Of a stretch of 64,000 bases of DNA, positions 55,747 to 64,000 are shown in pieces. Position 1 is the first letter of the stretch; each line of letters starts with the position of its first letter. The position numbers and the translations under genes were made by a program. The notes under the pieces are model-generated. The model searched no databases and had not been told where the DNA came from. It worked only from the letters and a program-made list of their open reading frames with translations. Source of the stretch: Kluyvera genomosp. 1 (GTDB lineage Bacteria; Pseudomonadota; Gammaproteobacteria; Enterobacterales; Enterobacteriaceae); NCBI RefSeq assembly GCF_001266615.1, contig NZ_LGHZ01000010.1, positions 1 to 64,000 on the forward strand. Reading direction: 5' to 3'.

Positions 55747-55920
55747 CGCTAATGTCTCTTATCATATCATCACATTGCTAAGCCTTCAGCCTTTCACCAT
55801 GCAGAGAGCCTAAGCCACGTGATTTATGCTGCAAATAATTCATTCAGACATGCATCATCTCGTATCAGCGTATAGCTTTGGGTAATATGTGCCAAATTTT
55901 ACCGAATCTGGAGAGTTGCA

Positions 55921-57117
55921 ATGCGTGGTGATTTCTACAAACAGTTAACGAACGACCTGGAGACCGCGCGTGCCGAGGGTCTGTTCAAAGAAGAACGTAT
56001 CATTACTTCCGCTCAGCAAGCGGATATCACGGTCGGTGATGGCAGTCATGTCATCAACTTCTGCGCCAATAACTACCTTGGACTGGCCAACCATCCTGAG
56101 CTGATTAACGCGGCGAAAGCGGGTATGGACAGCCACGGTTTTGGCATGGCTTCCGTGCGCTTCATCTGCGGTACGCAGGACAGCCACAAAGTGCTGGAGC
56201 AGAAGCTGGCCGGTTTCCTCGGCATGGAAGATGCCATCCTGTACTCCTCTTGCTTCGATGCGAACGGCGGCCTGTTCGAGACGCTGCTCGGCGCCGAAGA
56301 CGCCATTATCTCCGATGCCCTGAACCATGCCTCGATTATCGACGGTGTGCGCCTGTGTAAAGCGAAGCGCTTCCGCTATGCCAATAACGATATGCAGGAA
56401 CTGGAAGCTCGCCTGAAAGAAGCGCGTGAAGCCGGTGCACGGCACGTGCTGATCGCCACCGACGGCGTCTTCTCCATGGATGGCGTTATTGCCAACCTGA
56501 AAGGTGTGTGTGACCTGGCGGATAAATACGATGCGCTGGTGATGGTTGATGATTCGCACGCCGTCGGTTTCGTTGGTGAGAACGGCCGTGGTTCACATGA
56601 ATATTGTGAAGTGATGGGCCGCGTTGACATCATCACCGGTACCCTGGGTAAAGCGCTGGGCGGCGCGTCTGGCGGCTATACTGCAGCGCGTAAGGAAGTG
56701 GTTGAGTGGCTGCGCCAGCGTTCTCGTCCATACCTGTTCTCCAACTCCCTGGCGCCGGCCATCGTTGCCGCTTCAATCAAAGTGCTGGAGATGGTGGAAG
56801 AGGGTAGCGCGCTGCGTGACAAGCTGTGGGCCAACGCGCGCCTGTTCCGCGAAAAAATGAGCGCGGCGGGCTTTACCCTGGCGGGTGCTGACCACGCAAT
56901 TATTCCGGTGATGCTGGGCGATGCGGTTGTTGCACAGAACTTCGCTCGCGAGCTGCAAAAAGAAGGGATCTACGTCACCGGGTTCTTCTTCCCGGTGGTA
57001 CCAAAAGGTCAGGCGCGTATTCGCACTCAGATGTCGGCGGCGCATACGACCGAGCAAATTGAACGTGCGGTGGCAGCCTTTACCCGCATCGGTAAACAAC
57101 TGGGCGTCATTGCCTAA
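55921..57117 (+). CDS. kbl: 2-amino-3-ketobutyrate CoA ligase Kbl
   Basis: A 398-aa PLP enzyme of the alpha-oxoamine synthase family that cleaves 2-amino-3-ketobutyrate with CoA to glycine and acetyl-CoA. The PLP lysine lies in [14 protein letters not shown] near residue 244. It forms an operon with tdh, 9 nt downstream, for threonine breakdown. Confidence 0.97.
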   Translation: MRGDFYKQLTNDLETARAEGLFKEERIITSAQQADITVGDGSHVINFCANNYLGLANHPELINAAKAGMDSHGFGMASVRFICGTQDSHKVLEQKLAGFLGMEDAILYSSCFDANGGLFETLLGAEDAIISDALNHASIIDGVRLCKAKRFRYANNDMQELEARLKEAREAGARHVLIATDGVFSMDGVIANLKGVCDLADKYDALVMVDDSHAVGFVGENGRGSHEYCEVMGRVDIITGTLGKALGGASGGYTAARKEVVEWLRQRSRPYLFSNSLAPAIVAASIKVLEMVEEGSALRDKLWANARLFREKMSAAGFTLAGADHAIIPVMLGDAVVAQNFARELQKEGIYVTGFFFPVVPKGQARIRTQMSAAHTTEQIERAVAAFTRIGKQLGVIA

Positions 57118-57126
57118 GGGTGTGAG

Positions 57127-58152
57127 ATGAAAGCGTTATCTAAACTGAAAGCCGAAGAAGGCATCTGGATGACCGATGTTCCGGAACCGGAACTGGGTCA
57201 TAACGACCTGCTGATTAAGATTCGCAAAACCGCGATTTGCGGCACCGACGTGCATATCTACAACTGGGATGAATGGTCGCAGAAAACCATTCCGGTCCCG
57301 ATGGTAGTGGGGCATGAATATGTCGGTGAAATCGTGGGTATCGGCCAGGAAGTCCGTGGCTTTAAGCTGGGCGATCGCGTTTCTGGCGAAGGGCACATCA
57401 CCTGCGGGCACTGCCGTAACTGCCGCGGTGGTCGTACCCACCTGTGCCGGAACACCATTGGTGTCGGCGTAAATCGCCAGGGCTGCTTTGCTGAATATCT
57501 GGTGATCCCGGCCTTTAACGCGTTCAAAATCCCAGACAATATTTCTGACGATCTGGCGTCTATCTTTGACCCGTTTGGCAACGCCGTACACACTGCGCTC
57601 TCCTTCGACCTCGTCGGTGAAGATGTGCTGGTGTCTGGGGCAGGCCCAATTGGCGTGATGGCGGCTGCGGTGGCTAAACACGTAGGCGCGCGTAACGTAG
57701 TGATCACGGATGTGAACGAATACCGTTTGGATTTGGCACGCAAAATGGGCGTGACTCGTGCTGTTAACGTATCGAAAGAAAACCTCAATGACGTCATGGC
57801 TGAACTGGGCATGACTGAAGGTTTCGACGTGGGTCTGGAAATGTCCGGTGCGCCGCCAGCGTTCCGTACCATGCTCGACACCATGAACCACGGTGGGCGC
57901 ATTGCGATGCTGGGTATTCCACCATCAGACATGTCCATCGACTGGACCAAAGTTATCTTTAAGGGTTTGTTTATTAAAGGTATCTACGGCCGTGAAATGT
58001 TCGAAACCTGGTACAAGATGGCGGCACTGATTCAGTCTGGTCTGGATCTGTCACCTATCATCACCCATCGCTTCAGCATTGACGATTTCCAGAAGGGCTT
58101 TGATGCCATGCGTTCCGGCCAGTCCGGCAAAGTGGTGCTGAGCTGGGATTAA
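57127..58152 (+). CDS. tdh: L-threonine 3-dehydrogenase Tdh
   Basis: A 341-aa zinc-dependent alcohol-dehydrogenase family enzyme that oxidises threonine to 2-amino-3-ketobutyrate with NAD+. ICGTDVHIY near residue 37 holds the catalytic-zinc Cys, [10 protein letters not shown] near 64 follows, and [15 protein letters not shown] near 93 binds the structural zinc. [14 protein letters not shown] near 174 is the NAD loop. Kbl uses its product. Confidence 0.97.
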   Translation: MKALSKLKAEEGIWMTDVPEPELGHNDLLIKIRKTAICGTDVHIYNWDEWSQKTIPVPMVVGHEYVGEIVGIGQEVRGFKLGDRVSGEGHITCGHCRNCRGGRTHLCRNTIGVGVNRQGCFAEYLVIPAFNAFKIPDNISDDLASIFDPFGNAVHTALSFDLVGEDVLVSGAGPIGVMAAAVAKHVGARNVVITDVNEYRLDLARKMGVTRAVNVSKENLNDVMAELGMTEGFDVGLEMSGAPPAFRTMLDTMNHGGRIAMLGIPPSDMSIDWTKVIFKGLFIKGIYGREMFETWYKMAALIQSGLDLSPIITHRFSIDDFQKGFDAMRSGQSGKVVLSWD

Positions 58153-58182
58153 CCGCTCGAGCCTACTGGTAAGTGCCAGTTG

Positions 58183-58224
58183 TCCCCGGATGTTTAATAG
58201 CGTTAAATGTCCGGGGATTTTTTT
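58183..58224 (+). terminator. kbl-tdh terminator
   Basis: TCCCCGGA and TCCGGGGA, with TTTAA/TTAAA pairing inside, form a stable stem followed by seven Ts, about 30 nt past tdh. Confidence 0.9.
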
Positions 58225-58320
58225 GCCCTTCCGCGTAAAAGACAGCACGAACTTTCGCTGACCTTTACCCTTCAATATGTTAAATATTGCCGTTAATTAT
58301 ACTGTTTGGCAGGATTTTAT

Positions 58321-59358
58321 ATGACCTACACTCCCGGTCTCCTGAGCGTCATTATGCCGCTTTACAATACGGGCGAACCGTTTATTGCCTGTATGGATTC
58401 GTTGATCGCGCAAACCTGGAAGAATATCGAAATCATCATCGTTAACGATGGTTCGACGGATAATTCGGCAGAGCTTGCCCAGGCGTACGTGGATCGCTAT
58501 CCGCATGTCCACTTGCTGCATCAGCGCAATGCGGGTGTTTCTGCGGCGCGAAATACCGGGATGAAGATCGCGAAGGGGGAGTTCATTGCCTATGTCGACG
58601 GCGATGACATTGCTTATCCGGAAATGTACGAAACGCTAATGAACATGGCGCTGACCGACAATCTGGATGTCGCGCAATGTAACGCCGATTGGTGCATTGC
58701 GGAAACCGGTAAAACCTGGGCATCGATTCCACCAGAGCGTATTCGCTCAACGGGAGTGATGACCGGGCCAGAATGGCTGCGCAAGGGATTGGCTAGCCGC
58801 CGCTGGCGTCACGTGGTGTGGATGGGCGTCTATCGACATCAAACCATCGTTGATGCGGGGCTGAGCTTTGTTCCCGGCCTGCATCACCAGGATATTATCT
58901 GGTCGACCGAGTTTATGTTTAACGCCAAACGCGCGCGTTACACCGAAGTGCCTCTGTACAAATACTTCCTGCACGGTGCATCAGTGAGCCGTCTGCCGCG
59001 TACCGGGCTCAAAAACCTCGCCTATCAGCGCCATTACATCAAAATTACTCGTCTGCTCGACAAGATGAATCACGACTACGCTGGGCGTATTCCGATTTAT
59101 CCTGAGTTTAAACAGCAGGTTATTTACGAGGCGATGCGCGTGTGCCACTGCATTCGTAAAGAACCGGACCAGAAGATCCGTGAGCGCATGGTGGCGGAAG
59201 CTGAGGTTTCCGGTATGTTTAAGCGAATGGTGAGCAACATTTGTAGTGTGAAGCTGGCGTATCAGGTGATGCTGTGGGCCATTCGCTTTAACAAGATGCG
59301 TGATAAATCACTTACCCCGCGTCGTCTGGCCCACCTCACGTTGGGGCTGAAAGACTAG
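58321..59358 (+). CDS. waaH: GT2 glycosyltransferase WaaH (YibD)
   Basis: A 345-aa GT-A fold enzyme similar to E. coli YibD/WaaH, which adds glucuronic acid to heptose III of the LPS core under phosphate limitation. LSVIMPLYNTGEPF near residue 8, IIIVNDGSTDNSAELA near 40 and the DGDD metal motif near 93 are visible. WaaQ supplies the heptose III acceptor. The ATG at 58321 with CAGGA upstream is preferred to an in-frame TTG at 58306. It ends next to yibQ with no gap. Confidence 0.9.
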   Translation: MTYTPGLLSVIMPLYNTGEPFIACMDSLIAQTWKNIEIIIVNDGSTDNSAELAQAYVDRYPHVHLLHQRNAGVSAARNTGMKIAKGEFIAYVDGDDIAYPEMYETLMNMALTDNLDVAQCNADWCIAETGKTWASIPPERIRSTGVMTGPEWLRKGLASRRWRHVVWMGVYRHQTIVDAGLSFVPGLHHQDIIWSTEFMFNAKRARYTEVPLYKYFLHGASVSRLPRTGLKNLAYQRHYIKITRLLDKMNHDYAGRIPIYPEFKQQVIYEAMRVCHCIRKEPDQKIRERMVAEAEVSGMFKRMVSNICSVKLAYQVMLWAIRFNKMRDKSLTPRRLAHLTLGLKD

Positions 59359-60285
59359 CTACTGCCACCCCTGCCACTGCAACTGCATATACTGCACTAG
59401 TGTGCTGTGGGTGATGCTCTCGCTTAGCACATTGAAGAAACGGTTGGCGTAAACGGGCTCCAGCGGTTTCTTCGGCTTGCAAAGCTTAACGCCGCGGAAC
59501 GGATTGCGCGGTGCAGTTGGCTGGACTTGTGGAGGGACGCCGCTATTTGGTCTCGAGGTATCGACCTGAGGTTCGTTAAGCAGGCTGCTCGGACGTACCA
59601 GGGTGATATCGGACGGCAGGTTATACACCATCTGCTGTAGTACGCGTACGGTTGTTGGATGCGGGTGACCAATGGCAATCGCCGAACCGTTACGCCGCGC
59701 CAGGTCAATGGCTCGGTTAAACTGGACGCGGATATCAGCCTCATTCTGTGTGTCATCAAGGAACACCCGACGCTTAATCACCTTCACGGCGGTACCGTTC
59801 GCCGCGCGCATGGCCTGGCTATTGCCAATCGTCATGCTGTCGAGAAAATAGAGATTGTAGCGGCCCAGCGCCTGCATCACTTTTTGCATGCCAAACAGGC
59901 TGGAAGTCATTGCGCTGCCCATGTGGTTATTGAGACCCACGGCAAAGGGCACTTTATCCACGGCTTCGCGAATAATACGCTCAATCTCATCGCTGCTCAT
60001 ATCTGGACGCAGCGTGTCTTTTTCCAGCGGCTGCTTGCTTAGCGGCGCCATTGGCAGGTGGATAAGCACTTCGTGTCCACTGTTGTGGGCTTTTGTCGCC
60101 ATTTCGCGGGCATGCGGCGCATTGGGTAAAACGGCGACGGAAATAGCGGACGGCATGGCCAACACCTGGTTTTCCTGGTGTGGGCGATAGCCAAAATCAT
60201 CGATAACAATAGCGAGTTTACCGGCATAGCCTGGTGCAGCTAATGCCAGTGAACTAAGAAGAACTAACTGGCGAAATTGAAGCAA
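59359..60285 (-). CDS. yibQ: YibQ, divergent polysaccharide deacetylase family protein
   Basis: A 308-aa exported protein. A signal peptide covers residues 1-21 (ending GYA). The domain is of the divergent polysaccharide deacetylase type (DUF610), with IVIDDFGYRP near residue 27, VLIHLPM near 74, NHMGS near 120 and GHPHPTT near 205 as likely metal or active-site segments. Substrate unknown. It starts 3 nt after envC, so it is probably translated from the same transcript. Confidence 0.9.
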   Translation of the reverse strand: MLQFRQLVLLSSLALAAPGYAGKLAIVIDDFGYRPHQENQVLAMPSAISVAVLPNAPHAREMATKAHNSGHEVLIHLPMAPLSKQPLEKDTLRPDMSSDEIERIIREAVDKVPFAVGLNNHMGSAMTSSLFGMQKVMQALGRYNLYFLDSMTIGNSQAMRAANGTAVKVIKRRVFLDDTQNEADIRVQFNRAIDLARRNGSAIAIGHPHPTTVRVLQQMVYNLPSDITLVRPSSLLNEPQVDTSRPNSGVPPQVQPTAPRNPFRGVKLCKPKKPLEPVYANRFFNVLSESITHSTLVQYMQLQWQGWQ

Positions 60286-60288
60286 AAC

Positions 60289-61560
60289 TTATCTTCCCAA
60301 CCACGGTAGTGGATTGACCGCCTGACCCTGGCGGCGAATTTCGAAATAGAGTGAAGGCCGGCCCTGGCCGCCACTGTTGCCCACCAGAGCGATTGGCTGA
60401 CCGGCACGCACCTGCGTACCCACGCTTACCAGTGCGCTCTGGTTGTAACCATATAGGCTCATATCGCCTTTACCGTGCTCAACAACGACTACCAGACCGT
60501 AGCCCTGCAGCCAGTCGGCAAGGATGACGCGACCGTCGGCGATGGCTTTGACCTCGGTGCCTTCCGAAGCGCTAATCACCATACCCTTCCAACGTAGTTC
60601 ACCTTGTAGCTGTTCGCCATAACGATGCAGCGTGGTGCCGCGCACTGGCCAGTATGCCTGGCCACGCGGTGCACCAAGGCCACCGGTACGTGACATCAAA
60701 GAACGTTCGCTTTCGGATGGTTTATAGGTAGTGCCTTTGCGGGTGGCTTCCTGCTGGCGATTACGTACCGCTTCAGCCTCTTTGGCTTCGCGTTCGGCGC
60801 GGGCTTTCGCCGCCGCTTCCGCCCGCGCAATGCTGTTACGCAGACGAGATTCGTTGGCGCGCAGTTCGCCTAGCTGCTGCTGGCCCTGCTGAATAGAGGA
60901 TTCAAGTCCGGAAATGGTCTTCTGACGTTCGTTACGTGCCTGCTCCAGCTTGGTTTGCTGTGCGCGCTGTTCATACAGCAGAGTTTGCTGCTGGCTCTGC
61001 TTTTCTTCGAGCTCAGTTTTTTGCGCGGCAACCTGTTCACGTGTTTCTTTGAGCTCAGAGATCGTCTCCTGACGGGCCTGGTTCAAATAACCAAAATAGG
61101 CCTGTAGGCGCTGTCCACGCTGACTTTCCTCACCGCTGAGGATCAGCTGAATGCCGGTATGTTCGCCCTGGCGAAATGCGGCGTCGAGCTGGGCGGCCAG
61201 ATTACGTTCCTGCATCTGCCGCTGCTTTTCCAGCTTGGCGATAGAGGCGTTCATTTCCGCAATTTGTGCGTTGAGCTGAGCTAACGAGTTTTGCGTTTCA
61301 CGGAGCTGACGCGCGGCGGCGGCAATAGCCTGTTCCTGCGCTTTAAGCTGGGCGAGGAGAGTAGAACGCTGTTGTTGCTGTTGGCGTACCGCGCGCTCTT
61401 TGGCGGCGATATCGGCCTGAATAGATTGCAGCTGCGAGCGGTCATCCGCGTGGGCGGGTGCGGCGCACAGCAATACGCCAGCGCTGAGTGCGCTGGCGTA
61501 GAACGAGGACCGAAGCGTTGCTCCGGCCCATTTAATGGAATAAATCGCCTTTCCCCTCAT
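60289..61560 (-). CDS. envC: Murein hydrolase activator EnvC
   Basis: A 423-aa periplasmic protein needed for daughter-cell separation. A signal peptide spans residues 1-38 (ending AHA). A long coiled coil follows to about residue 270, then a C-terminal LytM domain (from about 295) that is catalytically degenerate and activates the amidases AmiA and AmiB. The N-terminal 15 residues differ from E. coli, but the rest matches. It lies between gpmM and yibQ on the minus strand. Confidence 0.96.
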   Translation of the reverse strand: MRGKAIYSIKWAGATLRSSFYASALSAGVLLCAAPAHADDRSQLQSIQADIAAKERAVRQQQQQRSTLLAQLKAQEQAIAAAARQLRETQNSLAQLNAQIAEMNASIAKLEKQRQMQERNLAAQLDAAFRQGEHTGIQLILSGEESQRGQRLQAYFGYLNQARQETISELKETREQVAAQKTELEEKQSQQQTLLYEQRAQQTKLEQARNERQKTISGLESSIQQGQQQLGELRANESRLRNSIARAEAAAKARAEREAKEAEAVRNRQQEATRKGTTYKPSESERSLMSRTGGLGAPRGQAYWPVRGTTLHRYGEQLQGELRWKGMVISASEGTEVKAIADGRVILADWLQGYGLVVVVEHGKGDMSLYGYNQSALVSVGTQVRAGQPIALVGNSGGQGRPSLYFEIRRQGQAVNPLPWLGR

Positions 61561-61569
61561 GGGGAGAGA

Positions 61570-63117
61570 TTATTCCACGATGAACAGCGGCTTACCAGTC
61601 ATCTGTTGCGGGATTTCCATCCCCATCAGCGACAGCATGGTTGGCGCGAGATCGGAAAGCTTACCGCCTTCCACCGCTTTCACGGTTTTATTGCCAACGT
61701 AGATCAGCGGAACCGGCAGGCTGGTGTGTGCGGTGTGCGCTTGGCCAGTCGCCGGGTCACGCATCTGTTCAGCATTGCCGTGGTCAGCGGTAACCAGCAT
61801 CTGGCCACCGACTTTTTCGATTGCCTGGGTCACTTCGCTCAGGCAATGATCCAGTGCTTCAACCGCTTTGACTGCCGCTTCCATCACGCCGGTATGACCA
61901 ACCATATCGCCGTTCGGGTAGTTACAGATAATGGTGTCGTATTTGCCACTTTCGATAGCCGCAACCAGCTTCTCGGTCAGCTCAGCGGAGCTCATCTCCG
62001 GCTGCAGGTCATAGGTGGCCACTTTCGGCGAGTTGATCAGAATGCGATCTTCACCTTTGAATGGCTCTTCTACGCCGCCGTTAAAGAAGAAGGTGACGTG
62101 TGCGTATTTTTCAGTTTCAGAGATGCGCAGCTGAGTTTTATCGTGCTTCGCCATCCACTCACCGAAGGTGTTTTCCAGCGAAGCTGGTGGGTAAGCGCAC
62201 GGTGCTTTGATGTCTGCCGCGTATTCGGTCAGCATGATGAAATCGCCCAGCTTCACTTGTTTACGACGCGCAAAGCCGTCGAAGTCAGCATTGACGAAGG
62301 CACGGGTGATTTCGCGCGCGCGGTCAGCACGGAAGTTCATGAAGATCAGCGCGTCGCCGTCTTCCATCGCCGCATCGGCCTGGCCTGCGGCACGGATAAC
62401 GGTCGCTTTTACGAATTCATCGTTCTCGTCGCGTGCGTAAGCGGCTTCCAGTCCGGCAACGGCGGTATCGGCCTGGAACTCACCTTTCGCTTCAACCAGC
62501 AGGTTGTACGCTTGTTCAACGCGATCCCAACGGTTGTCACGGTCCATTGCATAGTAACGGCCAATGATGGACGCGACGCGACCTTTGCCCAGTGCGGCAA
62601 ATTTGTCTTCGAATTTCTGCAGGGAGCCATTAGCGCTGCGTGGTGGAGTGTCTCGACCATCGAGGAAAGCGTGCAGGTAGATTTTTTCTGCGCCACGTTC
62701 GGCGGCCAGTTCTACCATCGCCATGATGTGATCTTCGTGGCTATGAACGCCACCGGCAGACAACAGGCCCATGATGTGCACGGCTTTGCCTGCGGCAACG
62801 GCTGTATCTACCGCACCGGATAGCACTGGGTTTGCGAAGAATGCGCGATCTTTGATTTCAACGTCGAGACGGGTCAGGTCCTGATAGACGATGCGACCCG
62901 CGCCCAGGTTAACGTGACCGACTTCGGAGTTACCCATCTGACCATCTGGCAGGCCGACTTCCAGGCCAGAGGCGTGGATCAGGGTGTGCGGACGTTTTGC
63001 CCACAGGGCATCCATGACCGGAGTTTTAGCCGTAAAAATAGCGTTATCCTGCTGCTCTTCGCGGTAGCCGTAGCCATCCAGGATTACCAGTACCATAGGT
63101 TTTTTAGAAACCGACAT
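61570..63117 (-). CDS. gpmM: Cofactor-independent phosphoglycerate mutase GpmM
   Basis: A 515-aa manganese-dependent enzyme that interconverts 3- and 2-phosphoglycerate. [16 protein letters not shown] near residue 13 starts the metal site, the phospho-serine lies in [17 protein letters not shown] near 62, and [11 protein letters not shown] near 443 completes the metal ligands. It is divergent from yibN and heads gpmM-envC-yibQ. Confidence 0.97.
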   Translation of the reverse strand: MSVSKKPMVLVILDGYGYREEQQDNAIFTAKTPVMDALWAKRPHTLIHASGLEVGLPDGQMGNSEVGHVNLGAGRIVYQDLTRLDVEIKDRAFFANPVLSGAVDTAVAAGKAVHIMGLLSAGGVHSHEDHIMAMVELAAERGAEKIYLHAFLDGRDTPPRSANGSLQKFEDKFAALGKGRVASIIGRYYAMDRDNRWDRVEQAYNLLVEAKGEFQADTAVAGLEAAYARDENDEFVKATVIRAAGQADAAMEDGDALIFMNFRADRAREITRAFVNADFDGFARRKQVKLGDFIMLTEYAADIKAPCAYPPASLENTFGEWMAKHDKTQLRISETEKYAHVTFFFNGGVEEPFKGEDRILINSPKVATYDLQPEMSSAELTEKLVAAIESGKYDTIICNYPNGDMVGHTGVMEAAVKAVEALDHCLSEVTQAIEKVGGQMLVTADHGNAEQMRDPATGQAHTAHTSLPVPLIYVGNKTVKAVEGGKLSDLAPTMLSLMGMEIPQQMTGKPLFIVE

Positions 63118-63366
63118 TGCGACAACCTCATGCTCTAAAGACAGAAAATTTGCGTAATTTTACTACAGCTGAATCGATAAAATAACAATGAGAGATCAAA
63201 GAAAGCGGGGGGATAATGGGCGAAAAGCACACATTCGCTCTCTTTTTTTCGGCAGCACTCCGCAGAAAACGCATTACATCACGCGCGCTGGCTGTATTTG
63301 CGCCACGCCGCAGGTATACTCCTTCCCTGGTTTTTAAACATTACACGTCGGGAGCTGTTACCCCCC

Positions 63367-63798
63367 ATGCAAGAGATTATGCAATTTGTTGGTCGTCACC
63401 CTGTCCTGAGCATCGCGTGGATCGCGCTGCTGGCGGCCGTGCTGTTCACCACCTTTAAAGGGCTGATGTCCAAAGTTAAAGTCATCAACCGCGGTGAAGT
63501 GACGCGTTTGATTAACAAAGAAGACGCGATCGTTGTCGATCTGCGCCAGCGCGATGATTTCCGTAAAGGCCATATCGCCGGTTCTCTGAACCTGCTGCCG
63601 GCTGAGATCAAAGCTAACAACGTTGGCGAGCTGGACAAACACAAAGACAAGCCGGTGATTGTGACCGACGGTTCCGGTATGCAGGCAACCGAGTCAGCGA
63701 CCTTGCTGTTGAAAGCTGGCTTTGAGAAAGTCTTCGTACTGAAAGAAGGCATTGCAGGCTGGAGCGGTGAAAACCTGCCTCTGGTTCGCGGTAAGTAA
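63367..63798 (+). CDS. yibN: YibN, membrane-anchored rhodanese-like protein
   Basis: A 143-aa protein with one N-terminal membrane span (about residues 11-28) and a cytosolic rhodanese domain ([20 protein letters not shown]). At the active-site loop ([12 protein letters not shown]) I see no catalytic Cys, while E. coli YibN has Cys in GMQCQE; if so the domain cannot carry sulfur in the usual way. The start at 63367 matches [12 protein letters not shown]; an in-frame extension upstream is rejected. It lies 38 bp before grxC. Confidence 0.95.
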   Translation: MQEIMQFVGRHPVLSIAWIALLAAVLFTTFKGLMSKVKVINRGEVTRLINKEDAIVVDLRQRDDFRKGHIAGSLNLLPAEIKANNVGELDKHKDKPVIVTDGSGMQATESATLLLKAGFEKVFVLKEGIAGWSGENLPLVRGK

Positions 63799-63836
63799 TC
63801 CCTGCTCACTTATTGGGTAAAGTCAGGAGAGCTGTA

Positions 63837-64000
63837 ATGGCGAAGATTGAAATCTATACCAAAGCGACATGCCCTTATTGCCACCGTGCAAAAGCGCTGC
63901 TGTCTGAGAAAGGCGTTTCTTTTGAAGAACTGCCAATCGACGGTAACGCAGAAAAACGCGAAGAGATGATTCAGCGCAGTGGCCGTACAACGGTTCCGCA
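63837..64000 (+). CDS. grxC: Glutaredoxin 3 GrxC, partial
   Basis: The first 54 codons of glutaredoxin 3 are in the window, and the right edge cuts the gene. The redox motif CPYC is at residues 12-15, and GRTTVP, which holds the cis-proline loop, ends the visible part. GGAGAG precedes the ATG. In E. coli secB follows. Confidence 0.96.
   Translation, partial: MAKIEIYTKATCPYCHRAKALLSEKGVSFEELPIDGNAEKREEMIQRSGRTTVP

Noticed and set aside
61291-62823. 510-aa open frame on the plus strand
   Set aside because: It runs antisense to the well-supported envC and gpmM and shows no family motifs; it is an artefact of codon bias.

Overview
The window is chromosomal DNA from a gamma-proteobacterium of the family Enterobacteriaceae. 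Nearly every protein can be recognised as a close relative of an E. coli or Salmonella protein, and several short neighbourhoods keep the E. coli gene order (spoT-trmH-recG, rph-pyrE, slmA-dut-coaBC-radC-rpmBG-mutM-coaD-waaA, waa-hldD-kbl-tdh, waaH-yibQ-envC-gpmM-yibN-grxC). It is not E. coli K-12. An lsr (autoinducer-2) locus lies between cdh and tpiA, as I recall from Salmonella. The LPS core genes are a different set, rph is intact, and several gene blocks are in new places. I do not assign a genus. There are no rRNA or tRNA genes, no CRISPR array, no insertion sequence and no prophage.

Layout. 1-4.9 kb: repeat units at the left edge, yicH, xanP (with a PurR-like box) and gltS. 5.0-25.2 kb: a block that in E. 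coli sits near 88 min, here inserted between gltS and recG and with its two parts in swapped order. The order is glpK-glpF-zapB, then sbp-cdh, the lsr locus with an SLC13-type transporter, tpiA-yiiQ-yiiR-fpr and glpX. The glpFKX operon is therefore split, with glpX next to recG, about 18 kb from glpK. 25.3-33.8 kb: recG, trmH, spoT, rpoZ, gmk, ligB, yicG. 34.0-35.8 kb: cptA (LPS phosphoethanolamine transferase) in the slot that holds dinD in E. coli. 36-45.2 kb: yicC, rph-pyrE, slmA, dut, coaBC, radC, rpmBG, mutM, coaD, waaA. 45.4-55.7 kb: the LPS core locus. It starts with a JUMPStart/ops element and runs waaQ-waaG-waaP-waaI, a second GT8 gene, a GT25 gene and waaL on the plus strand. waaC-waaF-hldD lie on the minus strand, and the two groups meet at a shared terminator. 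The stretch from about 49.5 to 52.7 kb is clearly AT-rich and probably acquired. 55.9-64 kb: kbl-tdh, waaH, yibQ, envC, gpmM, yibN and the start of grxC, cut by the window edge.

How the genes work together. Three themes stand out. Glycerol and triose metabolism: glpF, glpK, tpiA, glpX. AI-2 uptake, phosphorylation and breakdown: lsrKR and lsrACDBFGE, with two equal-geometry LsrR-like operators in the divergent control region. LPS inner and outer core assembly and decoration: hldD, waaA, waaC, waaF, waaQ, waaG, waaP, the variable glycosyltransferases, waaL, waaH and cptA. The rest is housekeeping: stringent response, nucleotide and CoA synthesis, DNA repair, division and ribosomal proteins.

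The most notable observations are the block rearrangement that splits glpFKX, a hairpin that buries the ribosome binding site of the transporter after lsrE, the paired LsrR-like operators, a 138-bp repeat in the fpr leader, and cptA at a new locus. I did not find a convincing wholly new biological system.
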